Shown: positions 44,469 to 53,618 of the stretch, in pieces
Layout: every line of letters begins with the position of its first letter
How positions within the stretch are numbered: position 1 is the first letter of the stretch
Origin: Halomonas cerina
GTDB lineage: Bacteria; Pseudomonadota; Gammaproteobacteria; Pseudomonadales; Halomonadaceae
Direction of reading: 5' to 3'
Length of the DNA: 64,000 bases
NCBI RefSeq assembly: GCF_014192215.1
Contig: NZ_JACHXP010000002.1
Span: forward strand, 124,001 to 188,000
Made by a program: the position numbers and the translations under genes
Notes under the pieces: model-generated
Databases searched by the model: none
What the model saw: only the letters and a program-made list of their open reading frames with translations
Told to the model about the DNA's origin: nothing

Positions 44469-45512
44469 CTAGTCTTCGCAGAGCGCCCGGCGGGCCTCGC
44501 GGCGCTCGACCTCATGGCCGGAGGGCAAGGGGGCGGCGGGGTCGCTCAGCCAGGCGATGATATCCGCCTCGGTGCGCTCGCGCTTCGTGTAACGGGTGAG
44601 CATATGGTAGCCCTGCGGGTAGAGCACCAGGCGGATGGCGTCATCCTCGGGCAGTCGTGCCAGTAGGGCACAGATCGCCGCGGGTGGAATGATATCGTCC
44701 TCGTCGCCATAGAGGATCAGCGCCGGGGTGGGCAGCCGGCGGGCGGCCTGCAGGGCCGCGTCCATGGCGAGGCTCAAGCCGTGCAGGGTGTCGAGGCGCG
44801 AATGGCGCAGGATCAGCGGGTCCTGGGCCAGCTGTGCCTTGATCTCCGGGTCGTCGGTAGGCTCGATGCCCAGGCGCCGGGTAAGGCGGGCGGAGAAGCG
44901 CATGCCGGGAGCGAGACGCACGCCGAGCCACAGCCCTAGGCGCTGATACCAGGGCATGGTCTCGAAGCCCCAGACGGCTGGGGAGATCAGCACGCTGCCG
45001 TCGACCGGGGGCGGTGTGTCATCGGTCAGGGCGAGGATCGTCACGGCGGCGCCCATGCTCTTGCCGACTAGATAGAGCGGGGGCTCGGGATGGCGTTCGC
45101 GCAGCAACCGGGTGATCAGGGTGACATCGTCGGCCAACTGCTCGTGGCCGTGCCAGAGACCCCGCTGGGCGGTGGTGCCGAAGCCACGCTGATCGTGGGC
45201 GTAGACCTCGATACCGTGGGGGACGAGAGCCTCGGCGAGGATCCGGAAGCTGCCGCCGTGATCGTTGAAACCATGTACCCCCAGCACGATGGCATGGGGT
45301 TCGCCCTCGGCACGCCAGTGACGAAGCGGCAGCCGGTAGCCGTCCTCGGCAATCACCCGGTTCGCCTCCAGCCGAGCCTCGCCGTCGCCAGGCCCCGGCG
45401 CCTGGCGCACGACGCCCTGGCCACAGCCGCCGAGCCACACAAGGGTCAGCAGGAAAAGGCCCAGCAGGGCAAGTTTGCCGGCACATCGCCCTGGGTGGCC
45501 GACCGTCTTCAT
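44469..45512 (-). CDS. Lipoprotein alpha/beta hydrolase (lysophospholipase-like)
   Basis: 347 residues, member of the serine aminopeptidase S33/monoacylglycerol-lipase group. The N-terminus has a lipoprotein signal peptide (LALLGLFLLTLVWLGGC, Cys as the lipidation site). The hydrolase carries GVHGFNDHGGSFR, the elbow GKSMGAA, the acid in YGDEDDIIPP and histidine in YPQGYHML. The ATG at 45512 has AAGGA 7 bases upstream; another ATG at 45539 overlaps the previous stop. It is downstream of a secreted beta-rich protein and probably co-transcribed, acting at the envelope. Confidence 0.83.
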   Translation of the reverse strand: MKTVGHPGRCAGKLALLGLFLLTLVWLGGCGQGVVRQAPGPGDGEARLEANRVIAEDGYRLPLRHWRAEGEPHAIVLGVHGFNDHGGSFRILAEALVPHGIEVYAHDQRGFGTTAQRGLWHGHEQLADDVTLITRLLRERHPEPPLYLVGKSMGAAVTILALTDDTPPPVDGSVLISPAVWGFETMPWYQRLGLWLGVRLAPGMRFSARLTRRLGIEPTDDPEIKAQLAQDPLILRHSRLDTLHGLSLAMDAALQAARRLPTPALILYGDEDDIIPPAAICALLARLPEDDAIRLVLYPQGYHMLTRYTKRERTEADIIAWLSDPAAPLPSGHEVERREARRALCED

Positions 45513-45538
45513 GGGGCGTCCTTGGCGTCGATCCGGCA

Positions 45539-46534
45539 TCACAGGGTGACACGGTCGATATGCCGGCGGAAGTACATCTCCAGACGCAGGCTCAGCGTCC
45601 AGCGCGGGTCACGGTCGGCCTCGCGGGGGAAGTGCAGGGCGGGGGCCACGTCCAGGAAGGTGAAGCCCTTGTGGATGTCGCGGCGGAAGCGGACCTGCAG
45701 GACGCTGTCCTCGATGGCCGGGTGGGAGCCGCTCTCGCCCAGCACCACGCCGGAATAGCGCAGTACGCTGCGCCGATTGACGCGTCGGTTGAGCTCCACG
45801 GCCTGGCTGAACTCCAGGGTGTCCTCCGTCTCGCGCCACTGGACATTGGTGAGAAAACGCAGGTGGCGGATATCGTCCAGCGGTCGGCCCAGGTCCCAGC
45901 GGGTGCGGACCGAATAGCCGTCACCGTTGAACCAGGAGGCCCGATTGTCGCTGTGCAACTGCCAGGGGGTGTCATCGCGAGTCCAGAGCCGCTGGCTGGT
46001 CAGGCGCGCATAGGGTTCCAGCGGCAGGCGCAGCTTGATGCCCGCGCCGACGCGGGTGTTCCACGCCTGGGTCTTGTCCTTGTCACCCAGTCGGTTCAGG
46101 CCGACCAGCAGGTCGCTCAGGCTGTCGGCGCGATCATTGGTCAGCGAGGACTCCTGCTCGGTCAGGGTGCCGCGGGTTTCCTCAGGCTCGCTTTCGATGA
46201 TCAGCCGCAGGCGTTCCTCGGTGGTCGGCAGGTCGAGGCGGAAGCGGGCGCCCAGGTCCTGCTCGAAGGGCTCGCCCTCGTGCCAGTCCCACTCCTGGCT
46301 GATGCGCAGGTAGGAGTCGGTATTGACGGTCAGCGAATCGGTGGTGCCGAAGAAACCGTCGATGCGCCGCGAGGTGGTCTCCACCCACTCGGAGACGCCG
46401 GCATGCAAGGGCGCGATGCGGTTGTCGGCCCATTCCGGCAGGTCGCTGTCGTCGACGGGTGGGGCGGCGGCCTGGACGCCGAGGCTGGCCAGGACAATGA
46501 GCGGCATGGCCACCAGCATCCCGCATCCCTTCAT
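45539..46534 (-). CDS. Putative outer-membrane or periplasmic beta-rich protein
   Basis: 331 residues with a signal peptide (MLVAMPLIVLASLGVQAAA). After a short N-terminal region the sequence alternates polar and hydrophobic residues with repeated Arg/Asp ends (YLRISQEWDWHEG, ARFRLDLPTTEERLRLIIE, LRLPLEPYARLTSQRLWTR, TLSLRLEMYFRRHI), the pattern of a beta-barrel. No named family recognised. It ends close to the hydrolase gene, so the pair may form an envelope unit. Confidence 0.7.
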   Translation of the reverse strand: MKGCGMLVAMPLIVLASLGVQAAAPPVDDSDLPEWADNRIAPLHAGVSEWVETTSRRIDGFFGTTDSLTVNTDSYLRISQEWDWHEGEPFEQDLGARFRLDLPTTEERLRLIIESEPEETRGTLTEQESSLTNDRADSLSDLLVGLNRLGDKDKTQAWNTRVGAGIKLRLPLEPYARLTSQRLWTRDDTPWQLHSDNRASWFNGDGYSVRTRWDLGRPLDDIRHLRFLTNVQWRETEDTLEFSQAVELNRRVNRRSVLRYSGVVLGESGSHPAIEDSVLQVRFRRDIHKGFTFLDVAPALHFPREADRDPRWTLSLRLEMYFRRHIDRVTL

Positions 46535-46745
46535 CGGTTTGTGCTCCTTGCCGCCGTTGTTCGAAGTCTACCGGCTTCCCCCGCGTTGTCACCATGCCAG
46601 CCGCGCCATTCGCCGATAGGGCTATCCGCCGGTCATACTGATCACGGTCACGGCAGGGTTGGCCGATAACGGCCATGCTGGAAGAAGACGGAAACCTGCA
46701 ACGACCCGGCATCCCGCCGCCGGGGGAGAGGCTGGAGGGTAGCGT

Positions 46746-48053
46746 ATGAGCTGGAACGTGTTTGTCATCGGCCAGGATGAATTCAGCGAGCGGATGTGGC
46801 CACTGCTTCGCCATGCCGAAGATTACGCCATCCATGAGCTGCTGTCGCTCGAGACGGTGGTGAATGCCGCCAAGTATCCCTTCGACCAGCTGGCGGCGGA
46901 TGCCCTGGCGGAGCTGGAGCGGTTTCCGGATACGGTGGACGCGATCGTCGGCTACTGGGACTTTCCCACCTCGGGCCTGCTGCCGGTCGTGCGTCAGGCC
47001 CGGGAGCTGCCAGGCCCGACCCTGGAGGCCGTGCTCAAGTGCGAGCACAAGTACTGGAGTCGCCTGGAGCAGTCGCGCTGGGTACCGGAGTGCGTGCCCG
47101 CCTTCCAGGCCGTCAACCCCTTCGACGAGCAGGCGGTCGAGTCGATCGAGATCGACTATCCGTTCTGGATCAAGCCGGTGAAGGCCCACTCCTCCCAGCT
47201 CGGGTTCTTGATCGAGAACCCTGAGCAACTGCGCGAGGTACTGCCGACCATCCGCCAGGGGATCGGCCGTTTCGGCGAGCCTATGGATGAGGTCATGGCC
47301 CATGTCGAGCCGCCCGACGAGTTGGCGGGGATCACCGGCCACCATTGCGTGGCCGAGGCGATCATCTCGGCCGGTCGGCAGTGCACCCTGGAGGGGTATG
47401 TCCAGAACGGTGAGGTCCACCTGGTAGGGATCATCGACAGCCAGCGGGATACCAGGCATCGCTCCGTCCTGTTGCGGTACGCCTATCCCTCCACGCTGCC
47501 CGAGGCAGTCCAGCAACGGCTGGTCGACATCAGCCGGCGCGTCATGGTCGGGCTGGGCTACGACAATGCGCCGTTCAACATCGAGTACTACCATGATGAG
47601 CAGACCGACCGGATCTGGCTACTCGAGATCAACGCCCGGCTGTCACGCTCCCATGCGGGGATCTTCCATCTGGTCGACGGAGCCCCGCACTACCAGGTCC
47701 TGGTGGACGTGGCGCTGGGCATTGAACCGCGCATGCCGCACCGCGAAGGCCGCTATGCCGTCGCGGCCAAGCAGATGCTGCGGGTCTTCGAGGATGGCCG
47801 GGTCCGTCGGGTGCCGACGCCCGAGGAGATACGCCGGGTCGAGGAGACCTTTCCGGGCACCCTGGTGGAGCTCAATGTGCACGAGGGCATGCGGCTCTCG
47901 GAGCTGCAGCATCAGGACACTTTCTCCAGTGAGCTCGGCGTGCTGTTCATCGGGGCCCAGAGCCACGAAGAACTGGACGAGCGGGTCGAGGCGTGTCGCC
48001 GGATGCTGCCGTTCGACATCGACTCATCTCCTGCGAAGGCGAGTGATCGCTAA
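46746..48053 (+). CDS. ATP-grasp family protein
   Basis: 435 residues, ATP-dependent carboxylate-amine/thiol ligase fold. Central motifs: PFWIKPVKAHSSQLGF (first nucleotide-binding lysine), a QCTLEGYVQNGEVHLVGIID strand pair and WLLEINARLSRSHAG carrying the Mg-binding E-x-N. An unusually long C-terminal region (about residues 330-435) ends in a biotin-carboxylase-C-like stretch (LVELNVHEGMRLSEL, LGVLFIGAQSHEELDERVE). A GGAGGG ribosome site precedes the ATG. The substrate is unknown. A CocE-type hydrolase follows 72 bp later, suggesting synthesis and hydrolysis of a related amide or ester. Confidence 0.8.
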   Translation: MSWNVFVIGQDEFSERMWPLLRHAEDYAIHELLSLETVVNAAKYPFDQLAADALAELERFPDTVDAIVGYWDFPTSGLLPVVRQARELPGPTLEAVLKCEHKYWSRLEQSRWVPECVPAFQAVNPFDEQAVESIEIDYPFWIKPVKAHSSQLGFLIENPEQLREVLPTIRQGIGRFGEPMDEVMAHVEPPDELAGITGHHCVAEAIISAGRQCTLEGYVQNGEVHLVGIIDSQRDTRHRSVLLRYAYPSTLPEAVQQRLVDISRRVMVGLGYDNAPFNIEYYHDEQTDRIWLLEINARLSRSHAGIFHLVDGAPHYQVLVDVALGIEPRMPHREGRYAVAAKQMLRVFEDGRVRRVPTPEEIRRVEETFPGTLVELNVHEGMRLSELQHQDTFSSELGVLFIGAQSHEELDERVEACRRMLPFDIDSSPAKASDR

Positions 48054-48125
48054 GCCTCGGGACCGCCGGAGTAGAGGCGTCCGGAACGCGGGCGTCGAGG
48101 CGCAGACATCGTGGAGGAGAACGCC

Positions 48126-50147
48126 ATGCGTGTCGTCACCGACTTTCCCCATCGCGTCGAGTGTCATGATCCGGTATGGATTCCCATGGCCGATGGTATC
48201 GAACTCAATGCCCGGCTCTGGCTGCCGGAGGGGGCCGAGGCCTCGCCGGTGCCGGCCATCCTCGAGTACATTCCCTACCGGCTGCGCGACGGCTCCGCGA
48301 CGCGTGACGTCATGCACCACCATTACTTCGCCGGCCACGGCTATGCGTCGATCCGCGTCGACATCCGCGGCAGCGGCGACTCCGGTGGCGTGCTGACCGA
48401 CGAGTACCTAGAGGAGGAACTGGTGGACGGCGAGGCGATCCTGCGCTGGCTCGCCGACCAGCCCTGGTGCGACGGCAACGTCGGCATGATCGGCATTTCC
48501 TGGGGCGGCTTCAACGGTCTGCAGCTGGCGGCCCGGCGGCCTCCCGAGCTGAAGGCCGTGGTCAGCGTGTGTTCCACCGACGACCGCTATGCCGACGATG
48601 TGCACTACATGAGCGGCTGCCTGCTGGGCGACAACCTCTCCTGGGCCTCGACCATGTTCGCCTACAACTCGCTGCCCCCGGACCCGACGGTGGTCGGCGA
48701 CCGCTGGCGCGAGATGTGGCGCGAGCGCCTCGAGGGCAGCGGCCTGTGGCTCGCCACCTGGCTGGCGCATCCGCACCGCGATGCCTACTGGCAGCACGGT
48801 TCCATCTGCGAGGACTTCTCTGCGGTCGAGGTGCCGGTGCTGGCCGTGAGCGGCTGGGCGGATGGCTATTCCAATTCGGTCAAGCGGCTGGTCGAGCACC
48901 TGCCCGAGCGCTGCAAGGGGCTGATCGGGCCCTGGAGCCACAAGTATCCCCACTTGGGGGAGCCCGGGCCGGCCATCGGCTTCCTGCAGGAGTGCCTGCG
49001 CTGGTGGGGGCAGTACCTCAAGGGAGAGGAACACGGCGTGGAAGAGGTCCCGGCGCTGCGCGAATGGATGCAGGAAAGCATGCCACCGACCACGCGTTAC
49101 GGGTCTCGGCCCGGGCGCTGGGTGATGGAGCCCAGCTGGCCCTCGCCGAACATCCAGCCCTGGCAACTGCCGCTGGCGCCGGGACGCCTGTGCCTCGACG
49201 GTGTTCCTCCCGAGCAGGAGAGCACCCTGACCGTGCAGTCGCCGCTGACCTGCGGACTGTTCGCCGGCAAGTGGTGCTCCTATGCCGCGGGACCCGACCT
49301 GGCCCACGATCAGCGCGAGGAGGATGGCGGCGCCCTGATCTTCGAGACGCCGCGGCTGGAGGAGACCCTGGAGATCATGGGGGCACCGACGGTCACGCTA
49401 TCGCTCGCCGCCGACCGACCCGTGGCCATGGTGGCGGCGCGTCTCTCGGACGTGGCCCCCAACGACAAGGCCACCCGGGTGACCTATGGCCTGCTCAACC
49501 TGACCCACCGGGACAGCCACGAGGCGCCCGCCCCGCTGGAGCCCGGCCGGCGCTATCGCGTGCAGGTTAAGCTCAACGATATCGCCCAGGTCTTTCCCCG
49601 GGGACACCGCTTGCGCCTGTCGCTCTCGACCTCCTACTGGCCCCTGGCCTGGCCCTCTCCCGAGCATGTGCGCCTGACGCTCTTCGACCGGGAGAGTGTT
49701 TTGGAACTGCCGGTGCGTCCCCCGCGGACCGAGGATGCGCACCTCGCCTTCAAGGATCCGGAGGCGGCGCCGACCCTCGATGCCACAACGCTCGAGACCG
49801 GCCATCACAACTGGTACGTGCACCGCGACCTGGCCGCGGATGCCTCGACGCTGGAGGTGGTCAACGACAATGGGCGGATTCGCCTGGAGGACAGCGGGCT
49901 GGAAGTGGGCGTGTGTGCCGTGGAGCGCTATCGGTCCCGCAACGACGACTTCGATTCCATCGAAGGGGAGACCCGCTGGGATCGCTCGCTGGTGCGGGGC
50001 GACTGGGCGGTCAGCACCGTGACCCGCACCGTGCTGACTTCCGATGCCAAGACCTTCCACCTTCATGCGACCCTGGATGCCTATGAGGGCGAGCGACGGG
50101 TCTACTCCCGCAACTGGGACCTGTCCCTCCCCCGAAAGCTGCTGTGA
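48126..50147 (+). CDS. CocE/NonD-family hydrolase
   Basis: 673 residues, serine hydrolase of the X-Pro dipeptidyl-peptidase S15/CocE family. The start at 48126 follows GGAGGAG; the GTG at 48111 lies within that ribosome site. N-terminal hydrolase domain: PYRLRDGS, oxyanion/strand region VDIRGSGDSGG, nucleophile elbow GISWGGFNG, acid in SGWADGYSN and histidine in GPWSHKYPH. The C-terminal jelly-roll (about 340-560) has FPRGHRLRLSLSTSYWP. Family members cleave esters or amides, including acyl-amino acids. Follows the ATP-grasp gene and likely shares its transcript. Confidence 0.85.
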   Translation: MRVVTDFPHRVECHDPVWIPMADGIELNARLWLPEGAEASPVPAILEYIPYRLRDGSATRDVMHHHYFAGHGYASIRVDIRGSGDSGGVLTDEYLEEELVDGEAILRWLADQPWCDGNVGMIGISWGGFNGLQLAARRPPELKAVVSVCSTDDRYADDVHYMSGCLLGDNLSWASTMFAYNSLPPDPTVVGDRWREMWRERLEGSGLWLATWLAHPHRDAYWQHGSICEDFSAVEVPVLAVSGWADGYSNSVKRLVEHLPERCKGLIGPWSHKYPHLGEPGPAIGFLQECLRWWGQYLKGEEHGVEEVPALREWMQESMPPTTRYGSRPGRWVMEPSWPSPNIQPWQLPLAPGRLCLDGVPPEQESTLTVQSPLTCGLFAGKWCSYAAGPDLAHDQREEDGGALIFETPRLEETLEIMGAPTVTLSLAADRPVAMVAARLSDVAPNDKATRVTYGLLNLTHRDSHEAPAPLEPGRRYRVQVKLNDIAQVFPRGHRLRLSLSTSYWPLAWPSPEHVRLTLFDRESVLELPVRPPRTEDAHLAFKDPEAAPTLDATTLETGHHNWYVHRDLAADASTLEVVNDNGRIRLEDSGLEVGVCAVERYRSRNDDFDSIEGETRWDRSLVRGDWAVSTVTRTVLTSDAKTFHLHATLDAYEGERRVYSRNWDLSLPRKLL

Positions 50148-50183
50148 CCGCCAGGGCGCTTCACATGCGTTTCAGGCAGCGTG

Positions 50184-51209
50184 TCATTCCAGGCGCTTCA
50201 TCAGACCTTCATGGCTGCTCAGGACATCCCGGAGGTTGTTGCAAAGATCATCCAGGCGCCTGATGCTGTTCGCGAGATCCTGCAGCATAGGTTCCCGGGA
50301 TGTCTCTCCCGGTGCTTCCGAGCGCTGCGCGTCTCGCCGCAGCTGCTCGGCCATTCGGCTGAGGCGCGCTATTTCCCTCCCGACCTCGCTGTCTATGGCC
50401 TTCTGTCGGGCGACATTGCCGCGAAGGTCCTCCAATATGCCGAAGATGCGATCCAGCGTCAGGTTGAGGTCATGCGCCAGCTCACCGAACTCGTCATCGG
50501 ACTTGACCTCGATGCGCTCGCTCATGGGCAGGATTCCCTTGGCCCAGCGTGACACCATGGCACGCAATCGGAGCACGGGCTCCATGAGCGCGCGCATCAC
50601 GCAGAAGATGATCACCGTGCTGATGATGATGTTGGCCATGCCGGCGATGGCCGATAGTGTGGCGTCCTCCCGCCACTTCTCCAGGTAGGAGGCGAAATAG
50701 TTACGGACCACGACGGTGCCGAGAGGATCGCCGATCCCGGCATCGACATGACATTGCAGGCAGAACGATTGCGCCGAGAGTGTCACCGAGGCTTCCTTGT
50801 ATCTTCCCGCTTCCGGCCACTGGGAGGGGATGCCCTTCGGTGTGAAATCGAAGCGTTTCTCGATCGACTCGACGGTCGCATTCGAAGGCAGAATGGCAAT
50901 GTCGTAGCCTAGCCGGTCGTAGTTACGCTCGAGGATCGGATAGACCGTCCGGGAGGCGACGGGACCTCCTTTGTTGATCATGATCGAGGTGACATCGCTG
51001 GCCAGGGCCTCGGCCGTTTGTCGGGTCTGGTCGGGGGCCTCGGTTTCGAACTGGTAACGAAAAAGGAGGTAGGTGAACCCGAGAAGGAGGACCAGCAGCA
51101 GCAGCGCGCTAAAGAGGTAGTTGCGCAGCACTCTGAGCACGAAGGAACGATCGAACTGGCCGAAGCGCGCTGGTTTCGAGGATTTTCCCTTCCGATGTCG
51201 GCTCGACAT
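50184..51209 (-). CDS. Haem-binding (Tll0287/DUF3365-type) HAMP protein without output domain
   Basis: 341 residues. Membrane helix at about 32-51, an extracytoplasmic domain (52-183) with FCLQCHVDAG, a CxxCH c-type haem site (C150, C153, H154), then a second helix (184-206) and HAMP region (about 206-255, MEPVLRLRAMVSRWAKG). A helical coiled-coil tail to the end carries no kinase, GGDEF or methyl-accepting signature. This is the sensor half of a redox/gas receptor; signalling would need a partner. The start at 51209 avoids 17 extra residues with no ribosome site. Neighbours give no clear partner. Confidence 0.78.
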   Translation of the reverse strand: MSSRHRKGKSSKPARFGQFDRSFVLRVLRNYLFSALLLLVLLLGFTYLLFRYQFETEAPDQTRQTAEALASDVTSIMINKGGPVASRTVYPILERNYDRLGYDIAILPSNATVESIEKRFDFTPKGIPSQWPEAGRYKEASVTLSAQSFCLQCHVDAGIGDPLGTVVVRNYFASYLEKWREDATLSAIAGMANIIISTVIIFCVMRALMEPVLRLRAMVSRWAKGILPMSERIEVKSDDEFGELAHDLNLTLDRIFGILEDLRGNVARQKAIDSEVGREIARLSRMAEQLRRDAQRSEAPGETSREPMLQDLANSIRRLDDLCNNLRDVLSSHEGLMKRLE

Positions 51210-51357
51210 ACCTGGCTCTCGGTGCTGGATTTCAGGCGCCGCGACCACCACCGGCGCCATAATGGCGCCGATGAAGCTCGCTCCCCTTCACGCGTCCTGT
51301 TCTGGCGACAGCATAGGCCTGCCATCGCGGGAATGCACCGCCAGGATGGCAGCGGCC

Positions 51358-52629
51358 TCAGGCCCGCCGGAACCAGCCCTTCATGGTATCGGTGATACGC
51401 CGCATGTCCGCTTCGGAGGTGATGTAGGCGGGCATGGTATAGAGCCAGCGGCCGATGGGACGCAGCCAGACGCCTTGCTCGCGGGCCCAGTCGCCCACGC
51501 CGGCCAGGGCTGCGCCGTCGCGGGCTTCGATCACCGCGGTGGCGCCGAGCACCCGCACGTCGGCAACGCTGGGCTGCGCGGCCAGCGCCGCGTCGTCGAG
51601 CAGGGTCTCGCGCAGCACCCGGTTAAGCGCGGCGATCTTGTCCAGATACCCCTCCTCCTCGAACACGGCGAGGCTCTCCAGCGCCACCCGGCAGGCCAGC
51701 GGGTTGCCCATGAAGGTAGGGCCGTGCATGAAGGCGTGTTCCGGCGAGTCGCCGACGAAGGTGTCATGCACCCGGTCGCTGGCCAGCGTGGCCGCATGGC
51801 CCAGATAGCCGCCGGTTAGCCCCTTGGAGAGCACCATGATGTCCGGGGTGACGTCGGCATGGTCGGCGGCAAACATCCGCCCGGTGCGCCCGAAACCGGT
51901 GGCCACCTCGTCGAACACCAGCAGTACGTCGAACTCGTCGCAGAGCTCGCGGGCCCCCTTGAGGTAGTGGGGCGAGGTCATATTGAGCCCACCGGCGGCC
52001 TGCAGCAGTGGCTCCATCAACAGGGCCGCGATTTCCTCGTGATGACGCTCGAGGACCGCGCGCAAGGCAGCCAGGTCGGCCTGGACCGCCTCCGGTTCGG
52101 CATCGAAGGGGGCGGTGGGCGCCGGGGCGAAGTGGTGGCGGGGCAGATAGCCGGCGAACAGCGAATGCATGCCCTCCTCGGGATCGCACACCGCCATGCA
52201 GCCGGCGGTATCGCCGTGATAGGCCTTCATCAGCGAGAGCAGGCGGTGCTTGCCGGGCCTGCCGCGCAGCTGGTGGTACTGCACGGCCATCTTCATGGCG
52301 ACTTCCATGCCCACCGAGCCGCTGTCGGAGTAGAACACGTGGTTCAGCCCCTCGGGCGTGATGCGGGTCAGCTCACGGGCCAGGCGGTCGGCGGGCTCGT
52401 GAGTCAGCCCGCCGAGCATCACATGGCAGAGTTCGCCGGCCTGCTCGCGGATCGCCGCCACCAGCCGGGGATGGGCATAGCCGTGGATCATGCACCACCA
52501 GGAACAGGTGGCGTCGAGCAGCGTCTCGCCGCCTTCCAGGGTGAAACGTGGGCCTTCGCCGCCGATCACCTTCGGCGCCGGTCGCTGGGTCTTGAGGTGG
52601 GCATAGGGGTGCCAGACGGGGGACGTCAT
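51358..52629 (-). CDS. bioA: BioA, adenosylmethionine-8-amino-7-oxononanoate aminotransferase
   Basis: PLP-dependent enzyme that converts KAPA to DAPA in biotin synthesis. 423 residues from the ATG at 52629; the long open frame to 52980 runs through the tRNA gene and is a shadow. DATCSWWCMIHGYAHP, VFYSDSGSVGMEVAMKMA, FDEVATGFGRTG (Asp of the cofactor site) and LSKGLTGGYLG (Schiff-base lysine) are all typical. It lies last in the bio gene group, separated from bioD by the tRNA-Leu gene. Confidence 0.93.
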   Translation of the reverse strand: MTSPVWHPYAHLKTQRPAPKVIGGEGPRFTLEGGETLLDATCSWWCMIHGYAHPRLVAAIREQAGELCHVMLGGLTHEPADRLARELTRITPEGLNHVFYSDSGSVGMEVAMKMAVQYHQLRGRPGKHRLLSLMKAYHGDTAGCMAVCDPEEGMHSLFAGYLPRHHFAPAPTAPFDAEPEAVQADLAALRAVLERHHEEIAALLMEPLLQAAGGLNMTSPHYLKGARELCDEFDVLLVFDEVATGFGRTGRMFAADHADVTPDIMVLSKGLTGGYLGHAATLASDRVHDTFVGDSPEHAFMHGPTFMGNPLACRVALESLAVFEEEGYLDKIAALNRVLRETLLDDAALAAQPSVADVRVLGATAVIEARDGAALAGVGDWAREQGVWLRPIGRWLYTMPAYITSEADMRRITDTMKGWFRRA

Positions 52630-52757
52630 GGAAGCCTCCGGATGTTCAGCAAAAAATGGCGCAGGAAGACACGATGCGGCGTCCGCGAAGGCGGACGCGC
52701 GAGCACTCCTTCCCCGAGGGAAGACGTGAAGCGAGACCGGAAAAAAACAGGCTGAGA

Positions 52758-52842
52758 TGGTGCGGATGGGGAGACTTGAACTCCCACGCCCGAAGGCACC
52801 AGGACCTAAACCTGGCGTGTCTACCAATTCCACCACATCCGC
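52758..52842 (-). tRNA. tRNA-Leu (anticodon TAG)
   Basis: Read on the minus strand it starts GCGGATGTGGTGGAATTGGT, with acceptor stem GCGGATG/CATCCGC, D-loop region, anticodon stem CCAGG/CCTGG with loop TTTAGGT (anticodon TAG), a long variable arm (GTGCCTTCGGGCGT) as in class II tRNAs, and T-loop GTTCAAGTC. The CCA end is encoded (52758-52760). Confidence 0.96.
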
Positions 52843-52886
52843 ACGGGTAGGCAGGCGACCACATTCTACGGACGCGCCGGCGCAAG

Positions 52887-53588
52887 TCAATCGGCATCGA
52901 GAAGCACCAGATGATCCGCGGCGGTCTGGGCTCGACCTTCGGGCGTGGTAGCGTCGAGCCGGGGCACCACGCCGAGGCAAGGAGCGTCCAGGGTGCCCTC
53001 GAGGGTCGCCAGGTTGTCCCGGTAGAGGGCGTCGTCCTCGGCGAAGCCGGGATCCAGCAGGTTGCCCACCCAGCCGGCCAGCCGTAGGCCATCGGCGCGG
53101 ATCGCCTCCGCGGTCAGCCGGGCATGGCTCAGGCAGCCCAGCTTGAGCCCCACCACCAGGATCACCGGCAGCTCGAGGCGCACGGCCAGGCCCGAGAGAT
53201 CCTCGCGGTCATTGAGCGGTACCCGCCAGCCGCCGGCCCCCTCGATCAGGGTGAGGTCTCGGTGCTCGGCCAGGCGAGTGCGGGCCCAGTCGACCAGCGC
53301 GTCCAGGGTAGGCACCTCGCCGGCGCGCTGGGCGGCCAGATGAGGGGCGATGGCTGGCAGATAGGCAAAGGGGTTGATCGTTTCATAGGCCGTGGCCGGT
53401 GTGCTCTGGGCCTGCAGGGCCAGGGCATCGACGTTGCGCCGTCCGTGCGGCGTGGCCGCGCAGCCCGAGGCCACGGGCTTGAGGCCCAGGGTGGTCCGTC
53501 CGTGGCGGCGGGCCAGGGCGAGCAGGGCGGTGGTGATCAGGGTCTTGCCGGCATCGGTGTCGGTACCGGTGACGAAGCAGGCGGGCAT
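52887..53588 (-). CDS. bioD: BioD, dethiobiotin synthetase
   Basis: ATP-dependent closure of the ureido ring of dethiobiotin. 233 residues. P-loop GTDTDAGKT at the N-terminus, GLKPVASGC, and IEGAGGWRVPLND for the catalytic loop are present, followed by VVGLKLGCLSHARLT. Follows bioC by 30 bp on the minus strand; the tRNA-Leu gene comes 44 bp later. The length is normal. Confidence 0.94.
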   Translation of the reverse strand: MPACFVTGTDTDAGKTLITTALLALARRHGRTTLGLKPVASGCAATPHGRRNVDALALQAQSTPATAYETINPFAYLPAIAPHLAAQRAGEVPTLDALVDWARTRLAEHRDLTLIEGAGGWRVPLNDREDLSGLAVRLELPVILVVGLKLGCLSHARLTAEAIRADGLRLAGWVGNLLDPGFAEDDALYRDNLATLEGTLDAPCLGVVPRLDATTPEGRAQTAADHLVLLDAD

Positions 53589-53618
53589 CGGCGCTCCCGT
53601 GTATTCAGGCTCAGGCTA

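Noticed and set aside
52629..52980. N-terminal extension of BioA
   Set aside because: The extra frame runs through the tRNA-Leu gene in antisense and has no ribosome site; the ATG at 52629 fits the family length.
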